The notes under the pieces were generated by a model that saw only the letters and a program-made list of their open reading frames with translations, ran no database searches and was not told where the DNA came from. A stretch of DNA of 64,000 nt from Basidiobolus meristosporus CBS 931.73. Its lineage: Eukaryota > Basidiobolomycota > Basidiobolomycetes > Basidiobolales > Basidiobolaceae. Location: positions 1-64,000 of the forward strand of contig MCFE01000059.1 in the NCBI GenBank assembly GCA_002104905.1, in the 5' to 3' direction. The first letter of the stretch is position 1. Every line of letters starts with the position of its first letter. The translations under genes were made by a program, and so were the position numbers. Below, one piece after another: positions 47,272-59,465 of the stretch.

Positions 47272-48418
47272 ATGTCTACTATCGAAGAAGAATTCGCCAA
47301 TCTTGCCCCACCAGAAAACTTTGACTGGGACGAATCCGCCTTGGGGAACGAGTAAGCCGATCGTTTCGACTCCCGACTGTTGCTGGAAATACAATACACT
47401 TCAAGATTCTAATTGTTAACAATATGTACCCCATCTAGCGTCGATCTTCCACCCGAATTGCGCCCTCTTTCACCAACCCACGAGTCGGAAAACCCCGGGC
47501 TTTCAACGACTCAAGAGGATGATAAAGCTATTGTTGACAAACAAGAGATTGATCCACCCTCAGAACAGATTGATTCAAAGGAGGTGGAAACCGCTGATGA
47601 TCGTAGCGCTGAGACCTCCTCAGTAACAAAAAACCCAGAGGATGACGAGGAGAAGAGAAAACAAAGAGCTCTCAGATTTGGTATCCCGCTATCTGACAAG
47701 GAAAAAGCAGCACAAAGAGCCAAACGATTTGGTATCCCGATGTCACAGCCAGCCCAAGAGTCGAAAAAAAAAGCGAAAGCAAGCGACAAAAGTACAAAAC
47801 CAAAGACGGAGCAACCTGCTGAGAAGGCAGATGAAATCGAACGCGCCCTCAAACGCGCTGAGAGATTTGGCATTCCTCTATCGGATGAGCAAAAGGCTGC
47901 CAAACGTGCACTAAGATTTGGACTTCCTGTTGCTGAGGAAGCCGCAAAAAAAGCCCCCGCCGCCAACAAACAAAAGGCCAAGCAGAACAATTCAAAGAAC
48001 AAAACATCTGCTGACGGTAAATGTCATTTGAGACACGCTAGAGACCAGTTAACTAAACTTCCGTCGTAGATAAAAAAACGAAAAAGACCGCCAACAAACC
48101 CACCCCCAACACCAAGCCTCCGCAACAGAAAAATGTACAGACAACAAAACCAAAACAGAAAAATGCCAAAAAGCCCCAGAATTCTCCACAAAAGCCAAAG
48201 CCCACCTCGGTTCGTAATCATTTGGATTCTTCGGAGGCCCGAACAGCTTTCTGACCCTCCTTTCTTTCCTACAGGCCATAAATGAAGCAACATTGAAAAA
48301 ACGGCAAGCACGCTTTGGCACGGTGGACACAAGCGAAGGCCAAATTCCCCAGATGAAGAAGAAACGCACCGGGCGTTTCAATGGAAACAACAAGAACAAG
48401 AAGGCCAAGTCCGCCTAA
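47272..48418 (+). CDS. Tho1/SARNP-like mRNA export protein with repeated RFG motifs
   Basis: Four exons, 47272-47351, 47439-48016, 48070-48209 and 48275-48418, encode 313 residues. The body carries five copies of an R-A-x-R-F-G-I/L motif (ALRFGIPLS, AKRFGIPMS, AERFGIPLS, ALRFGLPVA, and a divergent QARFGTVDT). This unit is the RNA-binding Tho1/MOS11/SARNP C-terminal motif that works with the DEAD-box helicase Sub2/UAP56. The rest is acidic at the N-terminus (EEFANLAPPENFDWDE) and very Lys/Gln/Pro-rich at the C-terminus, ending in a basic nuclear-localisation-like stretch. The SAP domain found in yeast Tho1 and human SARNP is absent. Phases agree at every junction. Confidence 0.8.
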
Positions 48419-48763
48419 GTTATCTACCAGTATTTGAACTAATTGAATTGAATAAATTACTCCATTTCGTATGTATATTATTCTCCCTTTTTCATCACTT
48501 GGTATCCGGTAAACTTCAATAAAGTCTCAGTGTCTGCATTCAGTTCAAATGCATTTTGATAGCCTAATATCGACTCACCAAATGCTGGCATGAGAGATGC
48601 ACCTGATATGCGCTTAGAAGGATCAGCGATATGGCCATTTATTGGGATGTACAAAACCGTTCCATAGCGGATTATGCTCAAGTATATACGAGTTGATTAT
48701 TATCTAAATGTCTGGAGGTGAAGAATGACCACATTGCCAACATAAGCAACAATAGGCCAATGG
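48419..48763. other. Convergent 3' intergenic region
   Basis: Short spacer between the 3' ends of the Tho1-like and MFSD1-like genes. A minus-strand frame at 48478-48681 is without motif. Confidence 0.4.
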
Positions 48764-50342
48764 CTATGGGGACACTTTCGGACCAGCCACACTGAATCCA
48801 AAGAACATTCCCCAAGCAACCAACATGGCGATGCCCAGTATAGCCGTATAGAGATAGTTCATCTTATTCACAACCGGCTCATGATCGGAGCTTTCCAACG
48901 CCTGCTGCTCAGACCGAATCTTTTCCTCGATCATAGGCTCGCGTTTTTTGAGGTTAACATCTAGAAGTCCCTTGTATTTTGTGAGGTCCACGAGGTATAG
49001 TACTACTGTAGCCACAATCGGGATAAAGGTAAGGATGAAAAGTAGCAGCATAACCGTGTCATAGCTTTGCATGTGGGTTTTGTCTTGAATAACACCAGTG
49101 GTAATGTCAAGAATGACTGATCCAATGTTGTTGGATGCCTTGTATATGCCCAGGGCGGTGCCAACCATGTTCACATCGACCAGCAATTGAATAGATGAGA
49201 TCATCGCCACTGGTCCCAAAGCCAGCGAAATACTGAAAAGAACCATAGGCCCGATGGGGTTGACGTGGGTGTATGCCAGAAGGCCAAAGCAAATGGAGAG
49301 GAAGACGCTGGAGGTCACCAAGATAAGCAGCCTGTGGCCGAACCGATCGAAGATAAGTCCCACGATCGGAACAACAATGATGGGGACCACTTGCGCAATA
49401 CTGGAATTATAAGCGGCCATCGCATCGCTCTTCCCATAGCGGAACTTCATAAATTGAGTGCTGATGATGAGAAAGGCGTTCCAAATAGCTGCCAGGAAAA
49501 ACTCAATGAAAATAACAAGCCAGTAGGAGTTGTTGAAATACAGAACTTTCTTCGGTTGGAACTGTTTCTTCTTGATTCTGTTCAATTGTTCCTCGGTTAT
49601 GAAAGTACGGTTGCAATGGCGCATCAGTAATACGTAAACGATATTGCAAATAACGGAGAGAACACACAGGATGGCTCCAAGCCAGAGAGGCCAACCGTAC
49701 GAGCCAGTGGCGGCGATAAGTGGGTGCGGGATCAGATTCCCCAGGAAGGATGCCAATCTAGCCCACGATAACTGTGTGGATAAGGCCAGAGCGGCTGCCC
49801 TACCTTCAAACCACTGAGTGATAATGGTTTCTTGAGCGGTGACGATGGTTCCGCTACCAATACCGAAACAGACGCGACCAATAACCATAAGTGGGAAGGA
49901 GGTGGCATTGGTCGCCCCTGCAATTAAAAGACTGCCCACTGCGATAATTGCTGTGCAGGTGATTGAGCCGATACCTGTGCCAGCATAATCAATCAAGATG
50001 CCACCGCAGATAGGTAGGAAGGTATTGACGAAGGCGACGGCGGAAGCGATAAGGCTGAACTGTCTATTATTAATGTCGAGGTTCTGGCGTTGGAGGCTAC
50101 CTGGTTAGTATCGTGGCCATAGATATGTTGAGGAGTATCAGCAAAATATCCCCTACCTTTGTGATGTTGTCTTTAGTCGCACTCAGGGCCGAGTTCGCAA
50201 AGTGACTACCTAAGGACATAGCCAGAGCACAAAACAAGGCTATGGCCTTATAACGCCAGGGGTATTTCGACTGCCGTCCGGCAAGAGTGGGGTGCTCATG
50301 CTTCTGCTGATCGACGCTGACGATGTCTTTTGCTGACTTCAT
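48764..50342 (-). CDS. MFSD1-like major facilitator transporter
   Basis: Two exons, 50157-50342 and 48764-50083, encode 501 residues. About twelve hydrophobic helices are visible. Family-like blocks include PWRYKAIALFCALAM near the first helix, NNRQFSLIASA, ICGGILIDYAG, GRVCFGIGSGT, and the ITQWFEGRAAALALSTQLS segment that corresponds to the WFKGK block of MFSD1. Animal MFSD1 is a lysosomal carrier for dipeptides. The N-terminus carries about 30 hydrophilic residues before helix 1. Substrate and vacuolar location here are inference. An acidic linker (EQQALESSDHEP) precedes the last helix. Confidence 0.82.
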
Positions 50343-51762
50343 ACTCCTCGCCAGTTCAGCAAACTAATGGTGCAGTAGAGGTTGTATGGTTGTGCCAGCG
50401 ACAGAGATCTGGCTTTATATATTCGATTCAACGCCTCCCAGGAACCTGACCAACCGCTTGATCTAGACGGTTTTACAGTGCGTTTTCCGAGCAATTTAGG
50501 CTCGAGTTACACCTGGTCGAAATTGCCTTTAAGGAGAAACAAGCGCGCACTTTTTTGCCTCGTAAGGAATGGCCGGATGCCTATTTGATCCTCCAGTTAA
50601 TAATGAAGTCGATGGTTCATATCATTCCCCATGATACTGAAACAAGAACACCTCGATCCCACAGTCTTGTAGCAGACACCAGGACCAAATAGATTAATTA
50701 CTTGGCGAGAACCAGAATGTGTGTAACCAAGCCGGACAATGAGCTACACTGTAAAAAATCTTCGCTGACCGAAGAAGCTACAATATCATCTGATATACGT
50801 TTCTGAGTAATCTTGCCTCGACGCGTTCCCCAATAGGTATTATACATCAGATATCTTCAATCCTACGTATACCAAACCAGGTCAAGTTGCAACATTGGCT
50901 CTGCACGTTTCGCCAAACCGGTTTATCCGAGGTTACCGCTTACAAGCCCCTCCTTTCAATCTGATAACCAAGGGTGACATTGAGTCGCTGTATCAGATCC
51001 ACGATACCCAGTAAAAATATCATCAGACAATATTCGTGCAACCGGTTGTAACAAATCCTCATCACAACTCCATTTTCAGTAGCAACCTGTATATCGCATC
51101 AGTAAAACAGTGGCTAACGGTGGCTTTATTATGGTTCTATGCATACTTCCCCTATATCTGTGGTAGGATGCCTTGCATCTTGTTTGTCGCTCGTCAAATT
51201 CGAATGGAGCGTACCAGGTAGTCCAGAGCTTGGCTCAACCCCAGCAACAGGGAAGACATCCTTATTGGACTGTCCAGTAGCATCTCAATATCGTGTGCAG
51301 GAATGCGAGCGAGGCTACTATCATATTGGCCATTGCTGAACTAACCATGCCAATCACTGACAAATGTAACCTGGGCTCTATCGTATCATCGCTTACACTG
51401 CCTCAAATAAACTATGGAAAGAACGCCAATTTATGGTAAGGGTCAGCCTAGCCGGGGGGGGGCAATCTCCCAACCAAGATCTTTAATCTGAGTCCAAACA
51501 ATAGGCAGAGGAAGACAAAAGGACATTCAAACTGAGTTTATTGATAGTTACAGTCAACGTGGTTTCTGGAGACGAATCACGTGTTACCAAGGTTCAAGAT
51601 CAATTTCCTCCACATGGGAAGCTACTCTGGACCGGCTGATTGGGATATTTCTGGTGTACATGTCAATCTCGTAAATAGTTTGGTAGGCATGGTAGGCTCG
51701 TGGCTACGTTCGCTGGCCGGGCGCGTTCGTAAACATATCACGGGTTTCGAAGGGGGGGGGCA
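50343..51762. other. Intergenic, no gene seen
   Basis: About 1.4 kb upstream of the MFSD1-like gene and downstream of KICS2. Contains two short poly-G runs (about 51454 and 51752) and no supported exon. Confidence 0.4.
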
Positions 51763-53455
51763 TCATTCCATCTTCGACATCATTTCGAAAATCTCGATGT
51801 TGCGGAGGTGTCTAGCAATGTATTTCATGAACTCGACGGTGCTATTTTCTGGATTCCCATGTCTATCCAGGAAGATGACCACCAAAGTAACTTGCACGTC
51901 TACTCGGATAAGGTAATACGTGCTGCCCACCTTTTTGTCGTAGAAATGAATACATTTCACCCGAGCGTCTGCCAGCGCCTCCTCGTTGACTTGCATGATG
52001 GAAATTAAGTTCGGCCAGTGTTCATAGGGCGGGCTCTGTCGCAACATCGGGTGAGTATGGGGGTCGTCACTTTCGGGTTGATGTCATGGTCCCTACCTCT
52101 GGGTAGCTGTAGATGCACGGAAAGGACATGAGACCGGTTGGGGCTTCATAATTTCTCACTGGGCATATGTAGCCCTTCTTGTTAAATGGCTTTTGAGAAT
52201 CAACTTCATATATAAGCGAGATACTGTGTGCACCTGACCGCCTCCTAAAATTCCTGATTCTGGATTCAAAAGGTCTCTAAGTAAGCACGGGATTATGGAG
52301 CATCAAGCAGGCGTTGACATACAGCGTGAAGTAGTCCGGCTCAATACGCCGCCATACATTCTTTAACTCCCCGCCAAGCAATCGCTCTCTTTCGAGCAAA
52401 GTGTCCTGGAAGTATAGAGTCAATTTCGACATCAGCTCGACGCTGAATTGGGAGACCCAGCCCATGTTGTTAGGTAGCTGGGGGGTATTCCGGAAGGAGC
52501 GCGAGTGTTTCTAAAATAAGACCATTGAGAAAACGGGTCGTTCAAGTGCCGTATGATTTGCCCTACATCCTGGGCTTCTAGTAAAGAGCATGCTCTCTTC
52601 CACTCACAAAGTTCATTTTTCGCGTTGTATAGGTTGACCGTAGATCCCTTAAAGCTGTATTCGCTTAAAGCGAGTTGCGCCTTGAATATATTGTAAAGGA
52701 TATTCAGCTCCTTCCTAAAGCGTAGGGGTTGCTTAGCCATCGAAGCACAGATGTACTGTGGTTACAAATATATATTACTTGAGGCCCAAGGCGAGTAGCC
52801 CGAGACTATCTTCCAAATGCATTCGTTTTAAGTTCGCCTGTACAATCTGCACATTTTCAAGTATAGCTTCATATTTAATTCCCATCGGATCTCCAGATAA
52901 GCTGCGATATCTTGGATCAAACACACCTGAGTTCCGGTTCATTTCTTCAAAAAGATGGAGTGACGTGAAGTCGGTGCTTACATGTTGATTTGTTCCTGTC
53001 GGACTGTCGCCAAATTGTTCAAGGCCTTACAGAGCTTGCTTAAGAAGGCCGACGAAGCTGATTCCAAAGGGGTAGGACTTCCACCAGAGAACAATACCTG
53101 TGCTTCTTTGATGGCGTCATCTCCGATGGCAGCATACAGGATGTTTAGGAACTGTCGAGAAAGGGATCAGTTTTCGATAGAATCTGGTGGATTGTATCAG
53201 AAAGAATACGTTTTCTCGTCGAAAAAACTTAGGTTTAAGGAAGGCAAGGCCGGTGTATAAAGCTTCACAAGTTGCTAGCCTATTCAATATGGTCCCAACA
53301 GTGGGAGATAGCTAGCACAAAAACGTGGTTAGCCTTCGTGTTGGAAAGAGGGTGGGTAGATTTCATACTTTGAGGAGTTTGGAGGATAAACGACTAGCAT
53401 TGTAGTAGTCGAAGCTACCTAGTGCGTTTAAATAATCCTTACAGGCAGTTTCCAT
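51763..53455 (-). CDS. KICS2: KICSTOR subunit 2 (KICS2 / C12orf66) homologue
   Basis: Eight exons, 53369-53455, 53210-53311, 52982-53151, 52779-52901, 52567-52714, 52323-52510, 52097-52253 and 51763-52035, encode 415 residues (human protein about 446). Conserved blocks occur in order: YLNALGSFDYYNAS at the start, LATCEALYTGLAFL, LNILYNIFKAQLALSEYSF with VNLYNAKNEL, LTLYFQDTLLER, EPDYFTL then SISLIYEVDS, and the strong C-terminal stretch HWPNLISIMQ..KCIHFYDKKVGSTYYLIR..VTLVVIFLD. In animals KICS2 joins KPTN, ITFG2 and SZT2 to place GATOR1 on lysosomes and restrain mTORC1 when nutrients are scarce. The acceptor of exon 4 is ambiguous (52901 or a few codons earlier). All phases agree and no stop interrupts the joined frame. 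Confidence 0.86.
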
Positions 53456-53762
53456 TGCATACTATTACGGTAAGACTACGAAGGGCTTTATTTACTTATC
53501 TAAGCGTGATGCTTTAACCCGAGGAAGCCAGAAACCGATTGCTGATTCATGTAACTAGATTGGCAAATCTGCCGAATTCTTACTAATGATAGTAATTTGA
53601 TGAGCCACAAATTTCATCTTTACCAAGTGATGAGGTTGGCGAACAGAATGCTGCCAAAAAGCAATATGCAAATAGAACCTTCTAAACCGCCATATTAGCC
53701 TACACTTGTATCTTCATACCATCCTTTATTACATAATAGAGGCTCTAGTGAAGGTACAACAA
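53456..53762. other. Intergenic
   Basis: Promoter region of KICS2 and 3' flank of the C2 protein gene. Nothing recognised. Confidence 0.4.
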
Positions 53763-54301
53763 TCACTTTTCCTGGTATGCTATTCTCAAACGGATCTCCC
53801 CTTTGATGCTATTATGCTCATCGAATAAGCCGTACCAATTGTCCACCTCTTTCTTTTCGAATATCTCCTCGAGCAAAATGTAAGCAGTGGCTATAAAAAA
53901 ACAGGTTTAACTAGGCCAGTAGAAAGAAGAGAGGCATCCTCTGGAGATTTACCTAGCCTATGGTGCTCAAGGAGTCTTCTACCTTTTCCGAGAGCCTCAA
54001 TAAATAGCGTTTTATGTTTATCGTCAACGTCTAAGGTGAAGGTTTCGTTCCATACTGGATGGGCTAGAGGCTGCGCCCGAGTTTGGTGTTGGGAACGATT
54101 CAAGGGAATCTTATGTAGATGGGAGTGAGTATATAGATGTATACTGACTTGGGCACTTGAGGTATTTAGGTTGTTATTTGTTGGAGTGGTCACGTCCGAA
54201 GCCGAGTCACACCCACGTGCGCCAGCAGCGACTTTGCCTCCAAACCAAGGGAGGATGTTGCGCGCTTCAAATACCTCTACTTGAATCTTCCCAGGAGTCA
54301 T
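53763..54301 (-). CDS. Small C2-domain protein
   Basis: Two exons, 53953-54301 and 53763-53890, encode 158 residues. The protein is little more than one C2 domain: KIQVEVFEARNILPW at the start, HPVWNETFTLDVDD in the middle, and after the intron GEIRLRIAYQEK as the last strand. A Thr/Asn/Ser/His-rich insert of about 50 residues (with HLYTHSHLHK) interrupts the early strands. Calcium-ligand aspartates are only partly present, so lipid binding without calcium is possible. The start is the first ATG (MTPGK); an upstream GTG-begun extension is rejected. Its partners are unknown. Confidence 0.75.
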
Positions 54302-54727
54302 AGCTGTGTTTCTAGAATGACTGTGGAGACGGAGTGATCCAGCCAAGCTTGATTCCACTTAAATTCGATGGAAGTTACATCATCCATCAGTGAAAGTGCT
54401 CTGCTAGTAGTGAGCTGGGATCCTTGAGCTCACATGAAGTTTTGAAAGGTCGAAGATCTAATTATTAACATTTATATAGAGTGCTTTCTATAAATAACCA
54501 ACCCAGAAAAATCGAAGGTATCTAGTTCTGATACACCAAAGTATTACAGGGTTATCTACACCTTCGATTAGCATACAGAGTAGTGTCGTAAATTATTGCA
54601 GGCTAGGGAAGGTTCAGGGCTCAAATCCATTCCAGCGATCTTATGATACAAGCTATTGAGAAAGGAATCCAGGAGAAATGGGTCGGCCGTGCCATCATAC
54701 TTCCAAGAAAGCCAAGGAGAGAAATTA
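54302..54727. other. Intergenic
   Basis: Short AT-rich spacer between two leftward genes, holding the promoter of the C2 gene. Nothing else recognised. Confidence 0.4.
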
Positions 54728-56380
54728 TTATTTTCTCTTGCTGGGGACAAATATGAGAGTAAAGAGCAAGGCGAGGAGGTTTGTCCCAATAAAGAGGGTA
54801 AACGTGTAAGTCTTCAGATTTTCAGTCAATACCGGTAAAAGCAGCCCCACCGCAAAGGTGCATCTAGATGTGTACGGATTAGTTAATCATTCCAGAGATA
54901 CTCTTTTGCGCTACTCACATCCAGCCCACATTATTGGCCATAGAGATAACCGCGCTGATTGCCTTTGTGGGCATCAATTCGGGAATAAGAATCACAGTAA
55001 CTGGACCTAATCCAATAGCGAATGCTGCCACAAACAAGAACGCTGGAAAGAGCGAAGAAAGTGAGCAAATCGAATAGTGTTTGGACGACTTAGAATGGCT
55101 TTCTTACCTGCAGTTATAACCAATGGATCAAGTGCAAGTGTCGATCCAACAACAAGAAGCGCCGACGCCACCAACATCCCAATTTCGCTGATGACCAAAA
55201 GTAGCTTACGTCCAGCCTTTTCAATGACCACTGCCGACACGAAGGTCAGGAGGAAATTGATTGATGCGATACCGAGTGTCACGTATGCAGCTTTGGCCGC
55301 CCCAAACACTTTTTCGAAGATCGAGGTGGAGTAATATACGATTCCAATCATCCCACTAAGTGGTTGGAGTGCAAACAAGGTGATCCCGACAAGCGCCATT
55401 TTACGGAGTTTTCTGTTTTTGAGGATCTCGAAAATATTCAGCGGAGCGGCAACCTTGGTTTCCCCTAGTTCCACCGGAGGCCTAGCTACATCGACAATGC
55501 TCAATCGCATTGAAGAGCCCACAGTGGCAATGGTGTTACCGTTGGAGCCCGATTCTTTCTGAGCTCTTATCATGTCATCATATTCAAGATCAACCTGGCA
55601 CCCTCTTCGAAGCTTGACCAAAGATTCTCTAGCTTCATCGTATTTCTCGCGCATTATTAGAAATCTTGGCGTTTCTTGACAGAATGGCAAGAGGATCATT
55701 TGCAAGATAGCAGGGGCCAATGTCCCACCCATCAACCAGCGCCAACCAGGCACAGTGGCAAATGGTATGCCCAATCCTTGTGATATCAAGATGCCACCCA
55801 TCTGGGAAAGCTCTAAAGTGATGCCTAAGGGACCTCTCCACCGATCAGTGGAGATTTCGGCCAGATAGGTAGCTACTGCCACTCCTGCAACACCACTCCC
55901 AACGCCGACCAAAAAACGACCGGCAATAAAGAGGGGTATATTGACAGAGAGTGCAATCATTAAGCCACCGGCAATGAACGCAAGATTATTCCAAAATAAT
56001 GTGGTCTTCCGCCCAAATTTGCTTGTTGCCGAGCCTGCAATTGTGCTTCCCGTCAGCCCGCCTAGAGCGAAGACGCCTACAGCAAAACCCCTTGAAAAGC
56101 GGTTAGACATTTACACAACAGCTAGCTCCCAAACGTGGAGAGCGACAAGATGAGAGTGTGCTTTGTATTACCATACTAGTGAGGACATCGGCAGACAGTC
56201 TGGAAAGTCGCCCATTTCATCTTCCACCGCGGGTGGACAGTGTAGGATGATGTTTTCGGTGGTATTCGAAGCGCCACCATTATAGCCTGCGTTGAATCCG
56301 GCCAACAATGCACTGAAAGCGCAAAACACAAAGTAGGCGCTCATCCCTTTCTCTCTTGAATCCGGTTGCTCGTTTTCCAT
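54728..56380 (-). CDS. Sugar (hexose) transporter, MFS
   Basis: Four exons, 56172-56380, 55108-56090, 54919-55042 and 54728-54863, encode 483 residues. Sugar_tr hallmarks: GFNAGYNGGASN in helix 1, the Trp and GxxG block VWGFAVGVFALGG created by joining exons 1-2, SKFGRKTT, RFLVGVGSGVAG, PGWRWLMGG, ETPRFLIMREK, QPLSGM, EKAGRKLLL, and GLGPVTVILIPELMP. About twelve helices. The family imports hexoses by facilitated diffusion or proton symport. The QPLSGM motif replaces the usual QQ(L/F)(S/T)G(I/M), so one substrate-contact Gln is a Leu-flanked variant. The ATG at 56110 seen in the continuous frame lies inside intron 1. Confidence 0.93.
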
Positions 56381-58877
56381 GTTGATTTTATTTCAGTTAA
56401 TGTTATAGGGTGGTTAAGTTCAGGTTAGAGTTTATGGGGTGGTTAAGGTTACACGGAAAACGCGCTGGTGAACCTTCAGATTTTCCCGAGAAGTCCGTGT
56501 CTGTGAAGTTCAGCCATCCGTCGCCTTAAATACTTGAGTGGCAGAAATCTGTAGTCACTGTGACCGTGTTTCTTTCAGTTTAGCTAGCAGTGGTATTTCC
56601 AACTTATTACGTAATGATCTGCAGTTGAAAAGCAACTACCTCATTTTCTACGAAGCCTAATTAAACAACCTTAAAATTCCCTGGCTTGTCGAGAAAGCAT
56701 CCCTTATTCCCTCTTCGTGAAATTATCCTGACATGTTGGGCCAGTTGAACGTGTGATCGATGCCAATTCTAGAATCAGTCTGAATCGAGTGGTGTTAGGC
56801 ATTGGTTCCTTGAATCGCCTCTAACTCTATTCGATTCGTTTCTATATAGTAAATCTCGAGTTTCATGTTCACTGTCTCCGGATTATTGGTACCCAACTGC
56901 ATCTGATAATTCTCCTTTACAAACGAGGATCGCTGGCTAACTCCTCACGTGGTCACCACAAGCCTATCACCTGGGTGAGGCAACCATCACTTGATCGAAT
57001 GATATTGGAGATTTGTTGCATGAGTTGACGCCATTCAATAGAGAGAGTGCCTGTCATCAGAACTGTGGCCAAATTGATTTGCCAAGCGCCATTGTTTTGA
57101 ATAGGTTAGCCAGGCACACCAGCGTGGGACTCAAACATATCGTGGCATGCTCGAATCAACTAAGCGATCCTACATGCAAGACAATGTGTCTGATTATTGA
57201 TTCGGTTGTGGTTGTAGTTGTAGTGCTAGTTGGCATAATATACAAAGTATGCATGGTTTATGATGTATATATACGAGGTTGGTATGGGAGTGTTTGATGC
57301 GATAAATCACTTGTATTGTACAGCTTAGGTCAGTCACCTGTATAAATGAGTCATGCATATCTTACTGGCAACCAGAATATATACACATCTCCAGAGCTCT
57401 GGCCAAGTGCAGAAGGCTCAAGTAGATGTTCAGTGTTGAGTGATATCTTTTACATACTGTCCAGGTTGGCTTTTACAGTGTGGAAGTGAGTGCCTTTGGG
57501 GTTTGAACTCTTGTAGTAATGACTGCAAATAAGTTATAATTTTACTATAAGGCTTGATATGCCTCAAGCATGAGTTTTGCAAAATCACCTTACTGATGGG
57601 CCTCTTGGCTTTATTGGTGTTTATGGTACTGCACAAACGTTCTTTGCAAGATTGAAATGCCGTCAGCTATCTCATTCCAAAACAACATTGTAAACAAGCG
57701 ATCCAAAATAGGTGATATATTGGCTGTCAAATACTCCCCCTAAAAAGCACCACGCATTCCCTCTGATATATAGAGCTTAGGGAGCGAGTACTCACGCTGC
57801 TGAAATTGGCTCTAGGTGCATGCTACAGGATACAGAAAACATCATGATCCTTGCAGCAGCACACTGCACCAAGAGGCTTTGTGAGCAGTGGTGATTGCCT
57901 TTGGAAGAATGCTGAAATGAGGATATAATGTAGTGATTGATGGTTGTTTAATAACCAGCTTAACGCTTGTGTAGTGCAATGCCATGGATCGACAGCAACA
58001 TACTGTCTCTGACGTGGGATCAAATATCATCGGTATCCCTAGACATGTATCAGATATGCTCAGCTCCAACACAAATTTGTATGGCATGTGGTCGCCTTTA
58101 CTCATGACTGAATCATGATAGAATAGCTCTGACGTAAGGCGATACCTGTTGACCGAATAGGATCAGATTCTGCGCCTATAAACGGAAGTGGTTCAACCTC
58201 AGCCTCCTGAGCACTTTGTCCAAATCATGATCAATTGTGGGGTGATTGCTCAAATTAGGCCATTGTTGCTTTCATTTATGATTGCTGTACATACCGTTGC
58301 CCATTTTTCGATGGCTTTTCTATGTCGATCAGAGTCAGGCCTTTCAGGATGCTCTGTTGAGCGAGGTAGTGTAGGGTATCAAGGAACGCAGACCACACGC
58401 TGGGCGGTTTGAATTGGGGCCATACCTAATCTGTGTCGATTACCTCCTGATTGTTAACTTCAAAAGGAACTGATACGCGTCCGCCAGAATGATGAATACC
58501 AATTCCGCCTAAGCCTGGCTCTTCTCAGGAGCACCGGTGAAGTCAGGGAACAGCCGATACTTAAGAGGCATAGATACAGAACAGTGAGACCCTGGCCCAT
58601 TGGTGATTTGCACGTTGTTGCTGGGCTGTTGCACTCTGCGATGTTGGGATATGATAGGTTTTAGGGGCATTGCGTACAGTTAAGGTATCCTGATGTATGT
58701 CTGCTTGCCAACTCATTTGACTTGCGTCTAAGCCTAGATGGCTTAGCATTTCATTTATATATCTTCCTTGCTTAGCGGACTACATCCATGGATCTTTTCA
58801 ACCATCCGCTGCCCTCTCCCTCATATTAAAGTAAGCCTGTATCCTAGTTACATCAGAAATCATCACTCGCTACAAAT
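56381..58877. other. Long intergenic region
   Basis: About 2.5 kb between divergent genes. No exon, transposon or RNA gene is supported. A GTTGTGGTT-type simple stretch lies near 57205-57230. Confidence 0.4.
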
Positions 58878-59465
58878 ATGACGGCTAAGCTTCAACGTGT
58901 GCTCTCCTTCAACGAAAGCACTCTCAAACAACCACATGTACATTCGATAGCCTATAAAAAATCATTGAATAGTCACACCGAAAATGCCATACTCAGACTG
59001 GAAAAAGATGGCGATAAATTGGTGGCCAAGCTGGATGGGAAAGTTAAATATGCCATCACCACCGAGAAAGGGTTTTTTAGCACCACGGTAACTTTGAAGA
59101 ACCTGGAGACAGAGGAGATTCTTTATGTCGCAAAACCCAGATCCACTCTGGGCTACATATGGATCACCTCTGAGCGCTTTCGATCGAAATTCCAATTCGC
59201 TTACCCCTCCAGCGAGTCGGGGATATTCGGGTTTCTCCTGGATGGGACCCTCTTCTTCTGGGATTTCCAAGAGAGCAAGTACCTTCGATGCTTCACCGCC
59301 TCGAAAAAAAAATTGGTGGCCCAGTTTACCTTGGGCTACAGCGACGGTGATGTGAAGGGTTGTCCCGTCGGGTGTCTAGTGCTAAGAAACGAGGTGACTG
59401 GCGTTGCCATCCAGCCATTTCTACTGCTCACAGCAGCATTGCTAGTTAATCGAGGATATTGCTAA
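58878..59465 (+). CDS. Small beta-rich protein, tubby/LURP-one-like fold suspected
   Basis: Single exon, 195 residues, no signal peptide or confident membrane helix except a hydrophobic C-terminus (about 177-190, FLLLTAALLV). The sequence is a series of short alternating strands (AILRLEKDGDKLVAKLDGKVKYAITTE, GYIWITSERFRSKFQFAY, GFLLDGTLFFWDF) like the tubby C-terminal/LURP-one/scramblase-type barrel. The hydrophobic end would form the central helix of such a barrel. I cannot name a family with certainty. Codon use and the clean ATG support a real gene. Confidence 0.6.
   Translation: MTAKLQRVLSFNESTLKQPHVHSIAYKKSLNSHTENAILRLEKDGDKLVAKLDGKVKYAITTEKGFFSTTVTLKNLETEEILYVAKPRSTLGYIWITSERFRSKFQFAYPSSESGIFGFLLDGTLFFWDFQESKYLRCFTASKKKLVAQFTLGYSDGDVKGCPVGCLVLRNEVTGVAIQPFLLLTAALLVNRGYC

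Noticed and set aside
52860-52985. Suspected frameshift in KICS2 between exons 3 and 4
   Set aside because: Placing the acceptor at 52901 restores a single frame with normal splice signals, so no mutation needs to be assumed.
52758-53260. Plus-strand frames of 76 and 92 codons
   Set aside because: Antisense to KICS2 exons; the minus strand carries conserved family blocks.
54302-54358. N-terminal extension of the C2 protein
   Set aside because: It would start with GTG; the first ATG at 54301 leads directly into the C2 domain.
55007-56110. Single-exon reading of the sugar transporter starting at the ATG at 56110
   Set aside because: That ATG lies inside intron 1; splicing from 56172 to 56090 restores the first helix and the conserved Trp block.
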